This document shows, piece by piece, positions 56,164 through 64,000 of a DNA stretch of 64,000 nucleotides. Made by a program: the position numbers and the translations under genes. The DNA comes from Ruegeria haliotis (GTDB lineage Bacteria > Pseudomonadota > Alphaproteobacteria > Rhodobacterales > Rhodobacteraceae). Within the stretch, counting starts at the first letter, position 1, and the number at the start of each line of letters is the position of its first letter. The stretch lies in the NCBI RefSeq assembly GCF_013377785.1, contig NZ_JABXWT010000012.1:1-64000 (forward strand), written 5' to 3'. The notes below the pieces were generated by a model, which had not been told where the DNA came from, searched no databases, and saw only the letters and a list, made by a program, of their open reading frames with translations.

Positions 56164-57417
56164 TCAACACGCTAATGTAGCGCCAGAACCCACCTCAGTT
56201 TTTCCCGCGATCTTTTCATAGAGTGCTTGATATTGGTCTGCGACCGCAGCTTCTGCATAGCTGCCCACCGCATGTTGCCGGGCGGCGCCCGACATAGCTT
56301 TCCCGGCATCACTATCGCGGTTCTGCAGGATCGAGATAATGCCTTGCGCGAGGTCCTCTGCCTCGAAGGGCCGCGCCAGATACCCCAGGCGTTGATTAGG
56401 AACCAGATCCGACAGCCCACTAGTGTTGAAGCCCACGACCGGAACGCCACAACACATGGCCTCAACACCCGTATATCCCAGCACCTCGCGCCGGGATGGC
56501 AATACAAAGACATCTGCAGCCGAGTAAATGCGCTTCAGCAAGCGGTTGTCGCTGACCCGCCCCATGAAATGCAGCGGATAGGGAAACTCGGCGTCGATCT
56601 TGTCACTGCCAAATACAACCGCCTGCACATCAGGAACGTCGCAATGCACCCGTCGCATAGCCTCGACGAGATGGGCAAAGCCCTTGTTGGGATCCTTGGT
56701 CGCTTGGACCGCGCCAAACAGTACCAACGGTGTGTCCTGGGGCAGCGATAGTTCGGCGCGTGCCTGGACTTTATCGACAGATTCCCAGAAATCAGTGTCG
56801 ATCGCGTTAGGGATAACGGTGACAGGCCAGTCCCGCATCAATGCGCTTTGCCCTACGCAGTCAGCCAACCAGTTGCTGGGGCAAACGATCTGAAATGGCT
56901 GCTTCCAATGGGCGGCTTTGCTCTTCCAGACCCAGCGGTTCAAGTCGAACCCATCGTGTTTGGATGACGCGTAGCCGTCACGCCATCTGTCCAGTTCGCT
57001 AACATGCTCGGCCCCGGAGAACGGCCACATGTCATGAAACGTCCAGATCACGGGATGTTTCAGCGCTCCGATCTCGGCAATCGAAATCATATCGGAATTC
57101 ACCCAATGCAAGTTCAATATTTGCGAGGGTTGGCTGTTCAAATACGCGCCCAGGCCGGACCTTGCAAGGCCAAGCGAAGCCAAGCCATCAACCTGCTTTC
57201 TTGCATATGTCTTTCGCAAGTACCTCGCGAATTCGCGCTGACAGAACCGCGTCAGCGTTCTTTTTGGGGTAAATTTTGTGATCCGGTCTTCGTCGGGGCC
57301 ATCGACGACGGTCATGCACGAGTCCGTCCCGATGGACAGTAAAGCATGATGCAACCGACGGGCAGCGATTGCGGCTCCCCCACCAGAATAGCTGCGGCTA
57401 ACGTGGTTTATGCGCAT
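56164..57417 (-). CDS. glycosyltransferase family 4 protein
   Basis: 417 residues. N-terminal GGGAAIAARRLHHALLSIGTDS, DLNRWVWKSKAAHWKQPFQIVCPSNWLADCV, VIPNAIDTDFW (about 199-209), and the donor-binding block VFVLPSRREVLGYTGVEAMCCGVPVVGFNTSGLSD (about 303-337) with the E-x7-E motif. Retaining GT-B fold; builds an exopolysaccharide, LPS or glycan whose identity is unclear. 8 bp after the FadR stop on the other strand. Confidence 0.9.
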   Translation of the reverse strand: MRINHVSRSYSGGGAAIAARRLHHALLSIGTDSCMTVVDGPDEDRITKFTPKRTLTRFCQREFARYLRKTYARKQVDGLASLGLARSGLGAYLNSQPSQILNLHWVNSDMISIAEIGALKHPVIWTFHDMWPFSGAEHVSELDRWRDGYASSKHDGFDLNRWVWKSKAAHWKQPFQIVCPSNWLADCVGQSALMRDWPVTVIPNAIDTDFWESVDKVQARAELSLPQDTPLVLFGAVQATKDPNKGFAHLVEAMRRVHCDVPDVQAVVFGSDKIDAEFPYPLHFMGRVSDNRLLKRIYSAADVFVLPSRREVLGYTGVEAMCCGVPVVGFNTSGLSDLVPNQRLGYLARPFEAEDLAQGIISILQNRDSDAGKAMSGAARQHAVGSYAEAAVADQYQALYEKIAGKTEVGSGATLAC

Positions 57418-57511
57418 AGGAACGAATTTCGTGCGAATGTCCGATGTTCGAACGTCGGAGCCTTTGGATTTTCGTCACCAAGTGACATCCCCCGTTTTCA
57501 AATGACGCCAA

Positions 57512-58447
57512 TCACCCAAGAACCTTTTTCTTCAGCCTTCTAATCTTGCGTCTTAAACGGGTCAAACGGTCCGGTCTATAGCTGAAATGCGCCCGCAATG
57601 CCTCGAGCGCGACGTTGTCCTCGGCGACATCATTGGGAAATGGCAGGTCATAGTCATAGCAGAGATCTTTTGGCCTCACCTCGTCCACTGGCCCGCAATG
57701 GGTTCCTGACCCGTCCAGACCGATATTGTCCGCAAAGGACCTGCAAGGGGACAGGCAAAGGCCATCGCGCATGAAAATTGTCGCGTACCAGAACACCGCC
57801 CACGTCCGAATGTCACCGCGTAAATTGCCTAGCACCTGACCCCACAAATCCTCGGTCCCGTTCAGGTTGAAGCGATGAATGTCATCGTCAGAAAACTGCT
57901 GAACCAGCTTCTTCGGGTCGCGTTCGAAATGCTGCCAACGGTCGGCCCAGCTGGCCCATCCCCAGCAGCTCATGAAGCGCCAGAAGATCGCGCCACGCCG
58001 GTCCAACAAAGCCGGAAGATCTTCGTTGAATCCAGCTATATGCCAGACGCGAGGGTCATCTTGGTATCGGTCCAGCGCGCGGTTCATATAGGTGAGAAAC
58101 GCAGGCGAGGTTACGATGTCATCTTCGACCACAATAGCCTTGCCGTAAGCCTGCATCGTAGCGGTGACACCGTCCTGAATCGACCGGGCCAACCCGGCAT
58201 TTGCATCACGCGCGTGCAATTTTACCGAGGCAAAGCCGGTCTGCGCTTCAATCACCTTGCGGGTTTCCGCGACCAAGAGCACTTCCTCTTCCGAGCGCGG
58301 CCCATCGAGATAGGCTATCAACTCGGTTTGCGCCGCGAGAGGTGACGCAGCAAGCGCCCGTAAGGTCCGTGCGGTATGATCGGGCCGGTTGAAAGCGAAC
58401 AGACAGACCGGTGCTGGATCGGCGATCGCGGGTGCAGTGTCAGCCAT
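57512..58447 (-). CDS. glycosyltransferase, GT-A fold (family 2-like)
   Basis: 311 residues. PVCLFAFNRPDHTARTLRALAAS starts the GT-A fold; VEDDIVTSPAFLTYMNRALDRY (about 107-128) contains the metal-binding EDD variant of DxD; then WGWASWADRW and a basic C-terminus RLRRKIRRLKKK. Similar proteins are called sugar transferases or GNT-I-like. Adjacent to the GT4 gene (94 bp apart), suggesting one surface-glycan unit. Confidence 0.8.
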   Translation of the reverse strand: MADTAPAIADPAPVCLFAFNRPDHTARTLRALAASPLAAQTELIAYLDGPRSEEEVLLVAETRKVIEAQTGFASVKLHARDANAGLARSIQDGVTATMQAYGKAIVVEDDIVTSPAFLTYMNRALDRYQDDPRVWHIAGFNEDLPALLDRRGAIFWRFMSCWGWASWADRWQHFERDPKKLVQQFSDDDIHRFNLNGTEDLWGQVLGNLRGDIRTWAVFWYATIFMRDGLCLSPCRSFADNIGLDGSGTHCGPVDEVRPKDLCYDYDLPFPNDVAEDNVALEALRAHFSYRPDRLTRLRRKIRRLKKKVLG

Positions 58448-58511
58448 AGCAACTCTCCGTCAGGTTTCCCGCAGGATATTTCGCAACCGAAGCATCGCCA
58501 AGAGCAGTCAC

Positions 58512-58546
58512 AAAAAAGAAACCCGAAAGCGATCAGCCTTCGGGTT
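58512..58546 (-). terminator. terminator of the ATP synthase F0 operon
   Basis: On the minus strand: stem AACCCGAA / TTCGGGTT with an 11-base loop, followed by TCTTTTTT. It lies 30 bp after the atpF stop. Confidence 0.85.
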
Positions 58547-58575
58547 ACTCTTTGTCGGAACAGCGTTAGAAGCTA

Positions 58576-59136
58576 TCAATGCAGCTTGGTATCCACATCG
58601 GTGATCGAAGCATCGATCAGAGAATTCGCCTGTGCTGCGGTCATCTGCTTGGCCAGAATGGCGCTTGCAGCGGAAACCGCAACTGTGACGGCATGATCGC
58701 GAACTTCTTTCACAGCCGAAGCTTCGGCCGAAGCAATCTGGTCCTGTGCAGCAGCCAGACGGCGGGCAATCGAGCTTTCAAGGTCAGCTTTGGCCTGATC
58801 GGCTGCCAGAACTGCATCTTCCTTCGCAGCAGCGACAATCGCATCGGCCTGACCCTGAACTTCGCGTTGCTTACGCTCGTACGAGGCCAGCAGGCTGCGG
58901 GCTTCTTCGTGCAGGGCGCGGGCTTCGTCCAGTTCGGACTTGATGCCTTCGGCACGGTTGTCCAGCGCACCGCCGATCATTCCGGGGACCTTGAAATAGA
59001 ACAGGACCGCAATGAAGACGATAAAGCCCAGCAACACAACAAAGTCGGTGTTGCCCAGCGAAAAGAACGGGCCGCTTGCAGCCAGCGCAGGGCTGGCGGC
59101 ACCAACGGTCAGGATAAGGGCAAGAGTGTTCCGCAT
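58576..59136 (-). CDS. atpF: F0F1 ATP synthase subunit b
   Basis: 186 residues. A leading hydrophobic region and the membrane span [32 protein letters not shown], then the long charged helix ([25 protein letters not shown]) of the peripheral stalk. The last gene of the F0 operon atpI-B-E-F'-F. The b and b' subunits form a heterodimer in this group. Confidence 0.95.
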   Translation of the reverse strand: MRNTLALILTVGAASPALAASGPFFSLGNTDFVVLLGFIVFIAVLFYFKVPGMIGGALDNRAEGIKSELDEARALHEEARSLLASYERKQREVQGQADAIVAAAKEDAVLAADQAKADLESSIARRLAAAQDQIASAEASAVKEVRDHAVTVAVSAASAILAKQMTAAQANSLIDASITDVDTKLH

Positions 59137-59141
59137 GTCAC

Positions 59142-59693
59142 TTATCCTTTCGTCTGCGCGTCTACGGCACCGTTGATGGCATCGGCATCCGCCTTGCCGC
59201 CCAGTGCAGTAACCAGTTCAGCTGCCGTATCCTTGGCAACCACTTGAATGCTTTCCAGCGCACCGGCACGGATGTCGGCAATCGCCTTTTCCGATTCAGC
59301 CGCCTTTGCAGCGATTTCCGCGTCCGCCTTGGCAATCGCTTCATCCAGACCAACCTGGATTTCGGCGCGGGCTTCGGCAGCGATACGCTGTGCCTCAGAA
59401 CGGGCATCGGCCAGCGCCTTGTTATAGGCCTCTTCAGCCTCGACCGCTTTGGCCTTCAGATCTTCTGCCGCAGCTAGGTCATTTGTAATGGTCCCCTGAC
59501 GTTCCGCCAGGATTGCCGCGATGCGAGGCAAGGCCACGCGGGACAAGACCAGAAAGATGACGACCAGCGTAATGACCAGCCAGAAAATCTGGTTGGGGAA
59601 CCAATCGAAGCAGAGCTGCGGCATCCCGATGGCAGAGCCACCGGCATCGACGCACGAGCCAGCTACTTCTTCTGTAAAGGGTTCAGTCGCCAT
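59142..59693 (-). CDS. atpF': F0F1 ATP synthase subunit b'
   Basis: 183 residues. Membrane span [32 protein letters not shown] (about 32-63), then [35 protein letters not shown]. The b' subunit is found in alphaproteobacteria, cyanobacteria and chloroplasts. Ends 5 bp before atpF. Confidence 0.94.
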   Translation of the reverse strand: MATEPFTEEVAGSCVDAGGSAIGMPQLCFDWFPNQIFWLVITLVVIFLVLSRVALPRIAAILAERQGTITNDLAAAEDLKAKAVEAEEAYNKALADARSEAQRIAAEARAEIQVGLDEAIAKADAEIAAKAAESEKAIADIRAGALESIQVVAKDTAAELVTALGGKADADAINGAVDAQTKG

Positions 59694-59779
59694 GATGTCC
59701 TCCGTCGGAACGTTGTCTTTACAACAGGTGGGCCGCTATGGCTTGGACCCACCTGCGCGTAAGGATCAGGTTCCGCAGA

Positions 59780-60004
59780 TTAGACGGCGAACATCAGCAG
59801 CAGCGAGACCAGGAATGCGAAGATCCCCAGGGCTTCTGCAAATGCGATACCGATGAACAGGGTTGCGGTCTGCGAAGCAGCCGCCGAAGGATTGCGCAGG
59901 GCGCCGGCCAGGAAGTTGCCTGCTACGTTGCCCACCCCGATTGCGGCTGCGCCGGAACCGATTGCTGCCAGGCCTGCGCCGATGTGTGCGAGATCGCCTT
60001 CCAT
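59780..60004 (-). CDS. atpE: F0F1 ATP synthase subunit c
   Basis: 74 residues, two membrane helices. [21 protein letters not shown] is the helix 1 glycine pattern and the proton-carrying acid is Glu in [21 protein letters not shown] (about residue 58). Forms the rotor ring. Confidence 0.97.
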   Translation of the reverse strand: MEGDLAHIGAGLAAIGSGAAAIGVGNVAGNFLAGALRNPSAAASQTATLFIGIAFAEALGIFAFLVSLLLMFAV

Positions 60005-60052
60005 GATGTTTCTCCTTACGAATTGGAAGTTTCGATGTTTGGGTATCGGACC

Positions 60053-60838
60053 TTAGTGCGAAGGATGCAGCGCATCTTTCAGGTAAACACAGGTCAGAAT
60101 GGTGAATACGTAGGCCTGGATGAAGGCCACCAGGACCTCGAGGCCGTACATTGCGGTGATCGCCAGAACGGACACGGGTGAGATCACGGCAATCGCGGCA
60201 AAGCCTGCGAACACCTTGATAACCGCGTGGCCTGCCATGACGTTACCGGCAAGACGAATGGAGTGGCTGACCGGGCGCACGAAGTACGAGATCAGCTCGA
60301 TGATTGCCAGGATCGGGCGCAGCGCCAGTGGCGCGCTGGACACCCAGAACAACCCCAAAAATGCGGCACCGTTCTTGACGAAACCCAGGATGGTCACGGT
60401 CAGGAACACGGCCAACGCCAGCGGGATGGTCACGGCGAAATGTGATGTGGTGGTGAACGAGGTCGGGATCAGGCCCAGGAAGTTCGCGGTCACGATGAAC
60501 ATGAACAGGGTCATGACATAGGGGAAGTACTTGATGCCTTCCTTGCCGCAGATGTCTTCGAGCATCTTGTAGATAAAGCCATAGGCCAGTTCCGCGATCG
60601 ACTGCATGCGGGTCGGAACGATGGCGCGCTTGGAGGTGCTGAGGACCAGCAGGCCGATGACAGCGACAATCGACAGGAACAACCACAAGGTCACATTGGT
60701 CGGCGTGTACCATGCAATCTCACCACCAAAGAGCGGTTCGACAATGAACTGATCCATCGGGTGAAACACCAAGCTGCTGCTTTCTGCTGCGTGTTCCGCG
60801 CCCTCGGCGCCGTGTGCTGCGGTGGTCTCGCTTGCCAC
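60053..60838 (-). CDS. atpB: F0F1 ATP synthase subunit a
   Basis: 261 residues from a GTG. Multi-pass; [25 protein letters not shown] (about 190-214) holds the essential Arg. Forms the proton path beside the c-ring. Followed by atpE after 48 bp. Confidence 0.96.
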   Translation of the reverse strand: MASETTAAHGAEGAEHAAESSSLVFHPMDQFIVEPLFGGEIAWYTPTNVTLWLFLSIVAVIGLLVLSTSKRAIVPTRMQSIAELAYGFIYKMLEDICGKEGIKYFPYVMTLFMFIVTANFLGLIPTSFTTTSHFAVTIPLALAVFLTVTILGFVKNGAAFLGLFWVSSAPLALRPILAIIELISYFVRPVSHSIRLAGNVMAGHAVIKVFAGFAAIAVISPVSVLAITAMYGLEVLVAFIQAYVFTILTCVYLKDALHPSH

Positions 60839-60840
60839 GT

Positions 60841-61173
60841 TCAGTCCCTCTCGTCCTTGTCGGCTGCCTTAGCCGCCGTTTGTTTCTCTTGAGCCTGTTG
60901 TGCGCTGCGGAGCATAACCTTTACCCCGGCGACCAGACCCAGCAATGTGAACAGCACCAGAAAGATCGGGAGTGTCCCGAGCAGGCTGTCCAGCCCGTAT
61001 CCGATGCCAAATCCGATCCCAAGACCGGAAACCATTTCGATAACCATCCGCCAGGCAAGCTCGCCCCCCGAATAGTTGGCGTCTGCGCGGGTCTCGGGCT
61101 TTTGAGCCTTTTTCGTCGCCGCGATCTTCGCCTCCAGCTGCGCCATACGCTGCTTTTGGTCATCATCGGTCAC
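60841..61173 (-). CDS. atpI: ATP synthase accessory protein AtpI
   Basis: 110 residues from a GTG. N-terminal charged segment, then two membrane helices with [23 protein letters not shown] and [22 protein letters not shown]. Helps c-ring assembly or Mg2+ supply. First gene of the F0 operon, 2 bp before atpB. Confidence 0.9.
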   Translation of the reverse strand: MTDDDQKQRMAQLEAKIAATKKAQKPETRADANYSGGELAWRMVIEMVSGLGIGFGIGYGLDSLLGTLPIFLVLFTLLGLVAGVKVMLRSAQQAQEKQTAAKAADKDERD

Positions 61174-61358
61174 GGACGTTTTCCTCGCACAGTCTTGGGC
61201 ATGGTGCTAAGGGGCCGAGGGCGCAGAGTCAACGGCGTTGATCGCTCCAATCGACGCACCTCAAATCACTGTTTTCATTTAATTTTATTGCCATGGATCG
61301 ATCTGATGATATGCCGCGCGGCGCCACCCCTGACCCGATCACACTGAATTCGCATATT

Positions 61359-61372
61359 CAACCAAATGGTTG
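61359..61372. promoter_or_regulatory. palindrome over the ArsR-type gene start
   Basis: CAACCA-AA-TGGTTG, a 12-of-14 self-complementary site that includes the ATG at 61366. ArsR/SmtB regulators commonly bind such imperfect 12-2-12-like or CAACCAxxTGGTTG sites near their own start, so autorepression is likely. Confidence 0.5.
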
Positions 61373-61740
61373 ACCAAACCAGAGCGCTGTGGTTCAGCGG
61401 GTTCATGTCCAACGATCTCGACACTGTATTTGCCGCCCTTGCCGACCCCACCCGCCGCGCCATTCTGGCGATGCTGCTGGAGGACGACATGGCAGTGACC
61501 GATGTCGCCGAACCATTCGACATGTCGCTGGCGGCGATCTCAAAGCACTTGGTCATCCTGACAAGGGCCGGGCTGATATCTCAGGAAAAGCGCGGGCGCG
61601 TGAAATGGTGCAAGCTGGAACCGGACGCAATGCGGTCGGCATCGGTCTGGATGCAAGGATTCGGCCAGTTCGAACCGGTGAACCTGGATGCGTTCGAACG
61701 GTTTCTGGAAGTTGAATTGCCCGCGACCAAAGACTCGTAA
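61366..61740 (+). CDS. ArsR family transcriptional regulator
   Basis: 124 residues from the ATG at 61366 (an ATG at 61405 would shorten it by 13). Winged helix with VFAALADPTRRAILAMLLEDDMAVTDVAEPFDMSLAAISKHLVILTRAGLISQEKRGRVKWCKLEPDAM (about 21-90). The two metal-type Cys of classic ArsR are absent, so it resembles the SdpR-like subgroup often paired with an SRPBCC gene, but none lies next to it. Convergent with usp. Confidence 0.88.
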   Translation: MVDQTRALWFSGFMSNDLDTVFAALADPTRRAILAMLLEDDMAVTDVAEPFDMSLAAISKHLVILTRAGLISQEKRGRVKWCKLEPDAMRSASVWMQGFGQFEPVNLDAFERFLEVELPATKDS

Positions 61741-61746
61741 GACGAT

Positions 61747-62160
61747 TTATCGGACGACAAACACCGACATCTTCGCGTGTTTTGCCAGATATCCTGCGTG
61801 GCTTGAGAAAATATAATCCGTTATCCGGGGGGCATGAGTCCCCACCACAATAAGATCTGCACCGATTTCTTCGGCCGCACGCGTGAGATCTCCGTCCACT
61901 TCGGCGGCGACATCGACCGAATGGATGTTTCGAAAGGTGACCTGCGCGCCACTAGCGTCGGCCAACTGGTCGGCAAGCGCGCTTATTTCAGTGTTGATCC
62001 CGCTGTCGGACTGCGTTGGGTCGCCGGGCTGCGATCCTGTGACACTGACAATTGTGATCTGAGCCCCTTGCCATTTAGCTATCTGTGCAGCGGCATCAGC
62101 CGCTTTGCGGATCTCTGGCGGTAGATGCAGATCGACGGGCAACATTATATGCTTGAACAT
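61747..62160 (-). CDS. universal stress protein
   Basis: 137 residues. MFKHIMLPVDLHLPPEIRKAADAAAQIAKWQGAQITIVSVTG and, near the end, ADLIVVGTHAPRITDYIFSSHAGYLAKHAKMSVFVVR match UspA; the G-2x-G nucleotide motif is degenerate (VGTHAP). Cytoplasmic stress-response protein. Confidence 0.88.
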   Translation of the reverse strand: MFKHIMLPVDLHLPPEIRKAADAAAQIAKWQGAQITIVSVTGSQPGDPTQSDSGINTEISALADQLADASGAQVTFRNIHSVDVAAEVDGDLTRAAEEIGADLIVVGTHAPRITDYIFSSHAGYLAKHAKMSVFVVR

Positions 62161-62276
62161 GACGTCCTCCTCTTCCGGTTCCGAAGATACCTAAACGAAA
62201 GGTTGGACGCCTTGATCTGCCTCAACGGGACTGATCCACAAGGAATGCTGTTGCATCGCGCATTCAAAAGAAAAGG

Positions 62277-62558
62277 TTACCCTTCCTGACCTTCTTCCAC
62301 TCCGGTAATCACGCCGCTGGCGTCGGCACGGCACAGCCATGGAGCGGCGGCACCGGTAACTGAAACCGAAATGACAGAGCCGGTTGGCTCTGTCTGAGTA
62401 GAAATCGTGCTGACATCCGCCGGTCGGGCACCAGTTTCCGCGCCAACCAGTGCTTCGCAGCTGGCTTGCAAATCCTCTTTGGCAGATTGACCTTGGCTGA
62501 CGCCTCCGGTGCAGGCGGTCAGGGCGATCAGCGCCGTCAGCAAGCAAACTGTTTTCAT
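62277..62558 (-). CDS. small lipoprotein, unknown function
   Basis: 93 residues. Lipobox LTAC, acylated Cys about 16. The mature part is short with two cysteines (ASCEAL, WLCRAD) that could pair. The C-terminal half resembles small YgdR-like outer membrane lipoproteins only loosely. Family not recognised. Confidence 0.62.
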   Translation of the reverse strand: MKTVCLLTALIALTACTGGVSQGQSAKEDLQASCEALVGAETGARPADVSTISTQTEPTGSVISVSVTGAAAPWLCRADASGVITGVEEGQEG

Positions 62559-62640
62559 TGTTGCTCAATCTCTTTTCTAGCTAAATCAAAAATCAGATTT
62601 CAGGGGACAACGCTGCCACATTCAAATCAGAAGTCAAAGA

Positions 62641-63555
62641 TCAATCAGAGAGCGGGCGGGTTGCCTTCGGCGCGATGTCTTCGCCTTTCAGCAAGAGGAG
62701 CAGAGCGACCACAGTCAACACCAGACCAAAGTACACAAGATGCCCCGGGGCCGGTTGACCCAAAGCGATTTGCCACACAATCACCCAACTGGGCGTCAGG
62801 TACGTATAGGCCATGACCTTGGCAGACGGCAGGTAGAGCGTCGCATATTGCAACAGAACAAATGTCGCCGCGCTGGCGAAAATCGCCACGTAGAGCAGGC
62901 CGATCCAGACGATAGGCGGCAGGTTTGCCCAATCGGTGGCCCAAATGTCAGACCACCCAAAGGCCACCAACAAAACGCACCCGGCCACCAAAGTGCCGAA
63001 TGTGAACACGACCGGGGGCTCTCCGCGGTTCAGCTTGCGAACCATCGGAGTGTAGATCGCATGTGCGACACATCCCCAGAAAAAGATGGCCTCACCCTGC
63101 CCGATTTCAAAAGCCTTGAACGCGACCCAGTCCGCACGAAAGACCACCCACAGCGCCCCGACTGCCCCGATCGTCAAAGCCAATGCCATATGCGGTGTCG
63201 TGACCTGCCTCAGCAGAAACCAACCCGCGATGGCCGACATAATCGGTGTCAGCGTAAACACCGCCGCTGCACTGACCGGAGGCGCGGTCTTCAGCCCGTA
63301 GAACATCAGAACGAAATAGATCGCGAACACCCCGCCCAGAACCAGATAGCGCCACGGTGCCTGTGCCGCGCTGCGTGGTAAGCCGGTGGTCGCCAGCGCC
63401 ACCACTCCGATGACGACGCCCGCGATTGCAAAACGCGCCGCGTTGAGCGCGGCTGGCGCAATCTCGTTGGCGATCATCGAGCCGAACGAAAAGCTGCCCG
63501 CAACCAGCGCCGAAAAGGTCAGCATGGCCAGATGGCCACGCGCCTGTGGACTCAT
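62641..63555 (-). CDS. EamA/DMT family transporter
   Basis: 304 residues, ten membrane segments in two EamA halves (for example LTFSALVAGSFSFGSMIANEIAPAALNAARFAIAG and, in the second half, ATFVLLQYATLYLPSAKVMAYTYLTPSWVIVW). Exports metabolites; substrate unknown. Its ATG overlaps the stop of the adjacent LysR gene, so the pair is probably an operon. Confidence 0.9.
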   Translation of the reverse strand: MSPQARGHLAMLTFSALVAGSFSFGSMIANEIAPAALNAARFAIAGVVIGVVALATTGLPRSAAQAPWRYLVLGGVFAIYFVLMFYGLKTAPPVSAAAVFTLTPIMSAIAGWFLLRQVTTPHMALALTIGAVGALWVVFRADWVAFKAFEIGQGEAIFFWGCVAHAIYTPMVRKLNRGEPPVVFTFGTLVAGCVLLVAFGWSDIWATDWANLPPIVWIGLLYVAIFASAATFVLLQYATLYLPSAKVMAYTYLTPSWVIVWQIALGQPAPGHLVYFGLVLTVVALLLLLKGEDIAPKATRPLSD

Positions 63556-64000
63556 GGCAGCCAGCCTTTGGATTGTTCCTTAAGGAAAGACAAGAACGCC
63601 TGCACTTTGGTCGTGCGATGCAGATCAACATGGGTCACGAGCCACAATTTGCCGGACCATTCAGGTAATGGATCCATTACCTCTACCAGCTCGGGGTGAC
63701 GCGCGGCCTCCCACCGGACCATGAAGCCGATGCCGGCCCCCGCCAACACTGCTTCACTGCCGGTATATATATTTGAGCAGCGGAAGGTGATGGAGTCAGC
63801 CGGGGCATTGGCACGCAGCCAGCGCGAAAACGGTGCGCGGCTGTTTTCATCGTCATTGCCAACAAAGGCGTGATTGGCAAAATCGTCTATGCCCGACGGC
63901 TTACCGCGTCGTGCAATGTAATCCTTACTGGCATACAGCCCCATATCCTGCGCCACAAATGGCTGCACGACATTGTCCGGCTGATCTGGCGCCGCCCCGG
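63552..64000 (-). CDS. LysR family transcriptional regulator, C-terminal part (partial)
   Basis: About 149 residues; the N-terminal HTH lies beyond the right edge. The visible part is the LysR substrate-binding domain: GLYASKDYIARRGKPSGIDDFANHAFVGND, then SEAVLAGAGIGFMVRWEAARHPELVEVMDPLPEWSGKLWLVTHVDLHRTTKVQAFLSFL. Partner of the EamA gene through a 4-bp overlap. Confidence 0.85.
   Translation of the reverse strand, partial: GAAPDQPDNVVQPFVAQDMGLYASKDYIARRGKPSGIDDFANHAFVGNDDENSRAPFSRWLRANAPADSITFRCSNIYTGSEAVLAGAGIGFMVRWEAARHPELVEVMDPLPEWSGKLWLVTHVDLHRTTKVQAFLSFLKEQSKGWLP

Noticed and set aside
1..64000. tRNA, rRNA, CRISPR arrays, intact insertion sequences
   Set aside because: No cloverleaf-like gene, no rRNA, no regular short repeats with spacers and no transposase were seen; intergenic gaps are short.

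Overview
The window reads as a chromosomal segment of a marine Roseobacter-group alphaproteobacterium (Rhodobacterales, Ruegeria-like). This rests on the gene families (Rhodobacteraceae DUF6473, DUF1491, a short HPr kinase, ChvG/ChvI, a methylsuccinyl-CoA dehydrogenase with the N-terminal extension), on the split b/b' ATP synthase operon order, and on moderately high GC with tightly overlapped ATGA/GTGA gene junctions. The genus is an inference. No rRNA, tRNA, CRISPR array, intact insertion sequence or prophage was recognised. Layout: 1-3.0 kb holds the end of etfB, etfA, a DUF6473 gene and 3-hydroxybutyryl-CoA dehydrogenase. 3.1-8.5 kb is a minus-strand block (chvI, chvG, hprK, rapZ, a mannose-type EIIA, HPr, an acyltransferase), that is a nitrogen-type PTS plus envelope-sensing cluster, divergent from pckA at 8.9 kb. 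10.8-14.3 kb carries a small winged-helix gene, two membrane proteins and mcd. Etf, hbd, mcd and pckA together point to acetyl-CoA/C2 assimilation and gluconeogenesis. | 15.7-31.3 kb is the minus-strand housekeeping series pdxJ-lysE-acpS-lepB-rnc-era-DUF1491-recO, broken at two places. A block at 24.6-26.6 kb (multicopper oxidase plus a 4-TM protein) separates rnc from era. A larger accessory block at 16.5-23.2 kb separates DUF1491 from recO; it holds an adhesin-module secreted protein, an EF-hand secreted protein, a TPR gene interrupted by two in-frame stops, and a methyltransferase. | 31.3-34.6 kb is rsh-rpoZ-folK, divergent from an NYN-domain gene. 35.4-39.1 kb is a compact plus-strand operon (ispH, DUF3429, methyltransferase, rnhA, TRIC-type channel) followed by a lipoprotein. 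39.2-41.6 kb is def, a degenerate def paralogue, fmt and two small membrane proteins on minus. 41.7-49.5 kb has a PatB-like aminotransferase, an L,D-transpeptidase, a glutathionyl-hydroquinone reductase, a stand-alone receiver protein with a perfect CtrA-type box upstream, cobC-cbiB, a lytic transglycosylase and a PEP-mutase-family enzyme. 49.6-55.2 kb has smc and an aminotransferase on minus. 55.4-58.4 kb has a FadR-type regulator and two glycosyltransferases. 58.6-61.2 kb is the F0 ATP synthase operon (atpI-B-E-F'-F). The right end holds an ArsR regulator, a universal stress protein, a small lipoprotein, and an EamA exporter with a truncated LysR regulator. | Most of the window is ordinary core chromosome. 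The items most worth a second look are the accessory island inside the era-recO series, the deformylase-like protein that has lost its catalytic residues, several strong palindromic operator-like sites (pckA, mcd, the 14.36 kb inverted pair, the FadR and ArsR genes), and the CtrA-box/receiver pair. I did not find convincing evidence for a wholly new multi-gene system.
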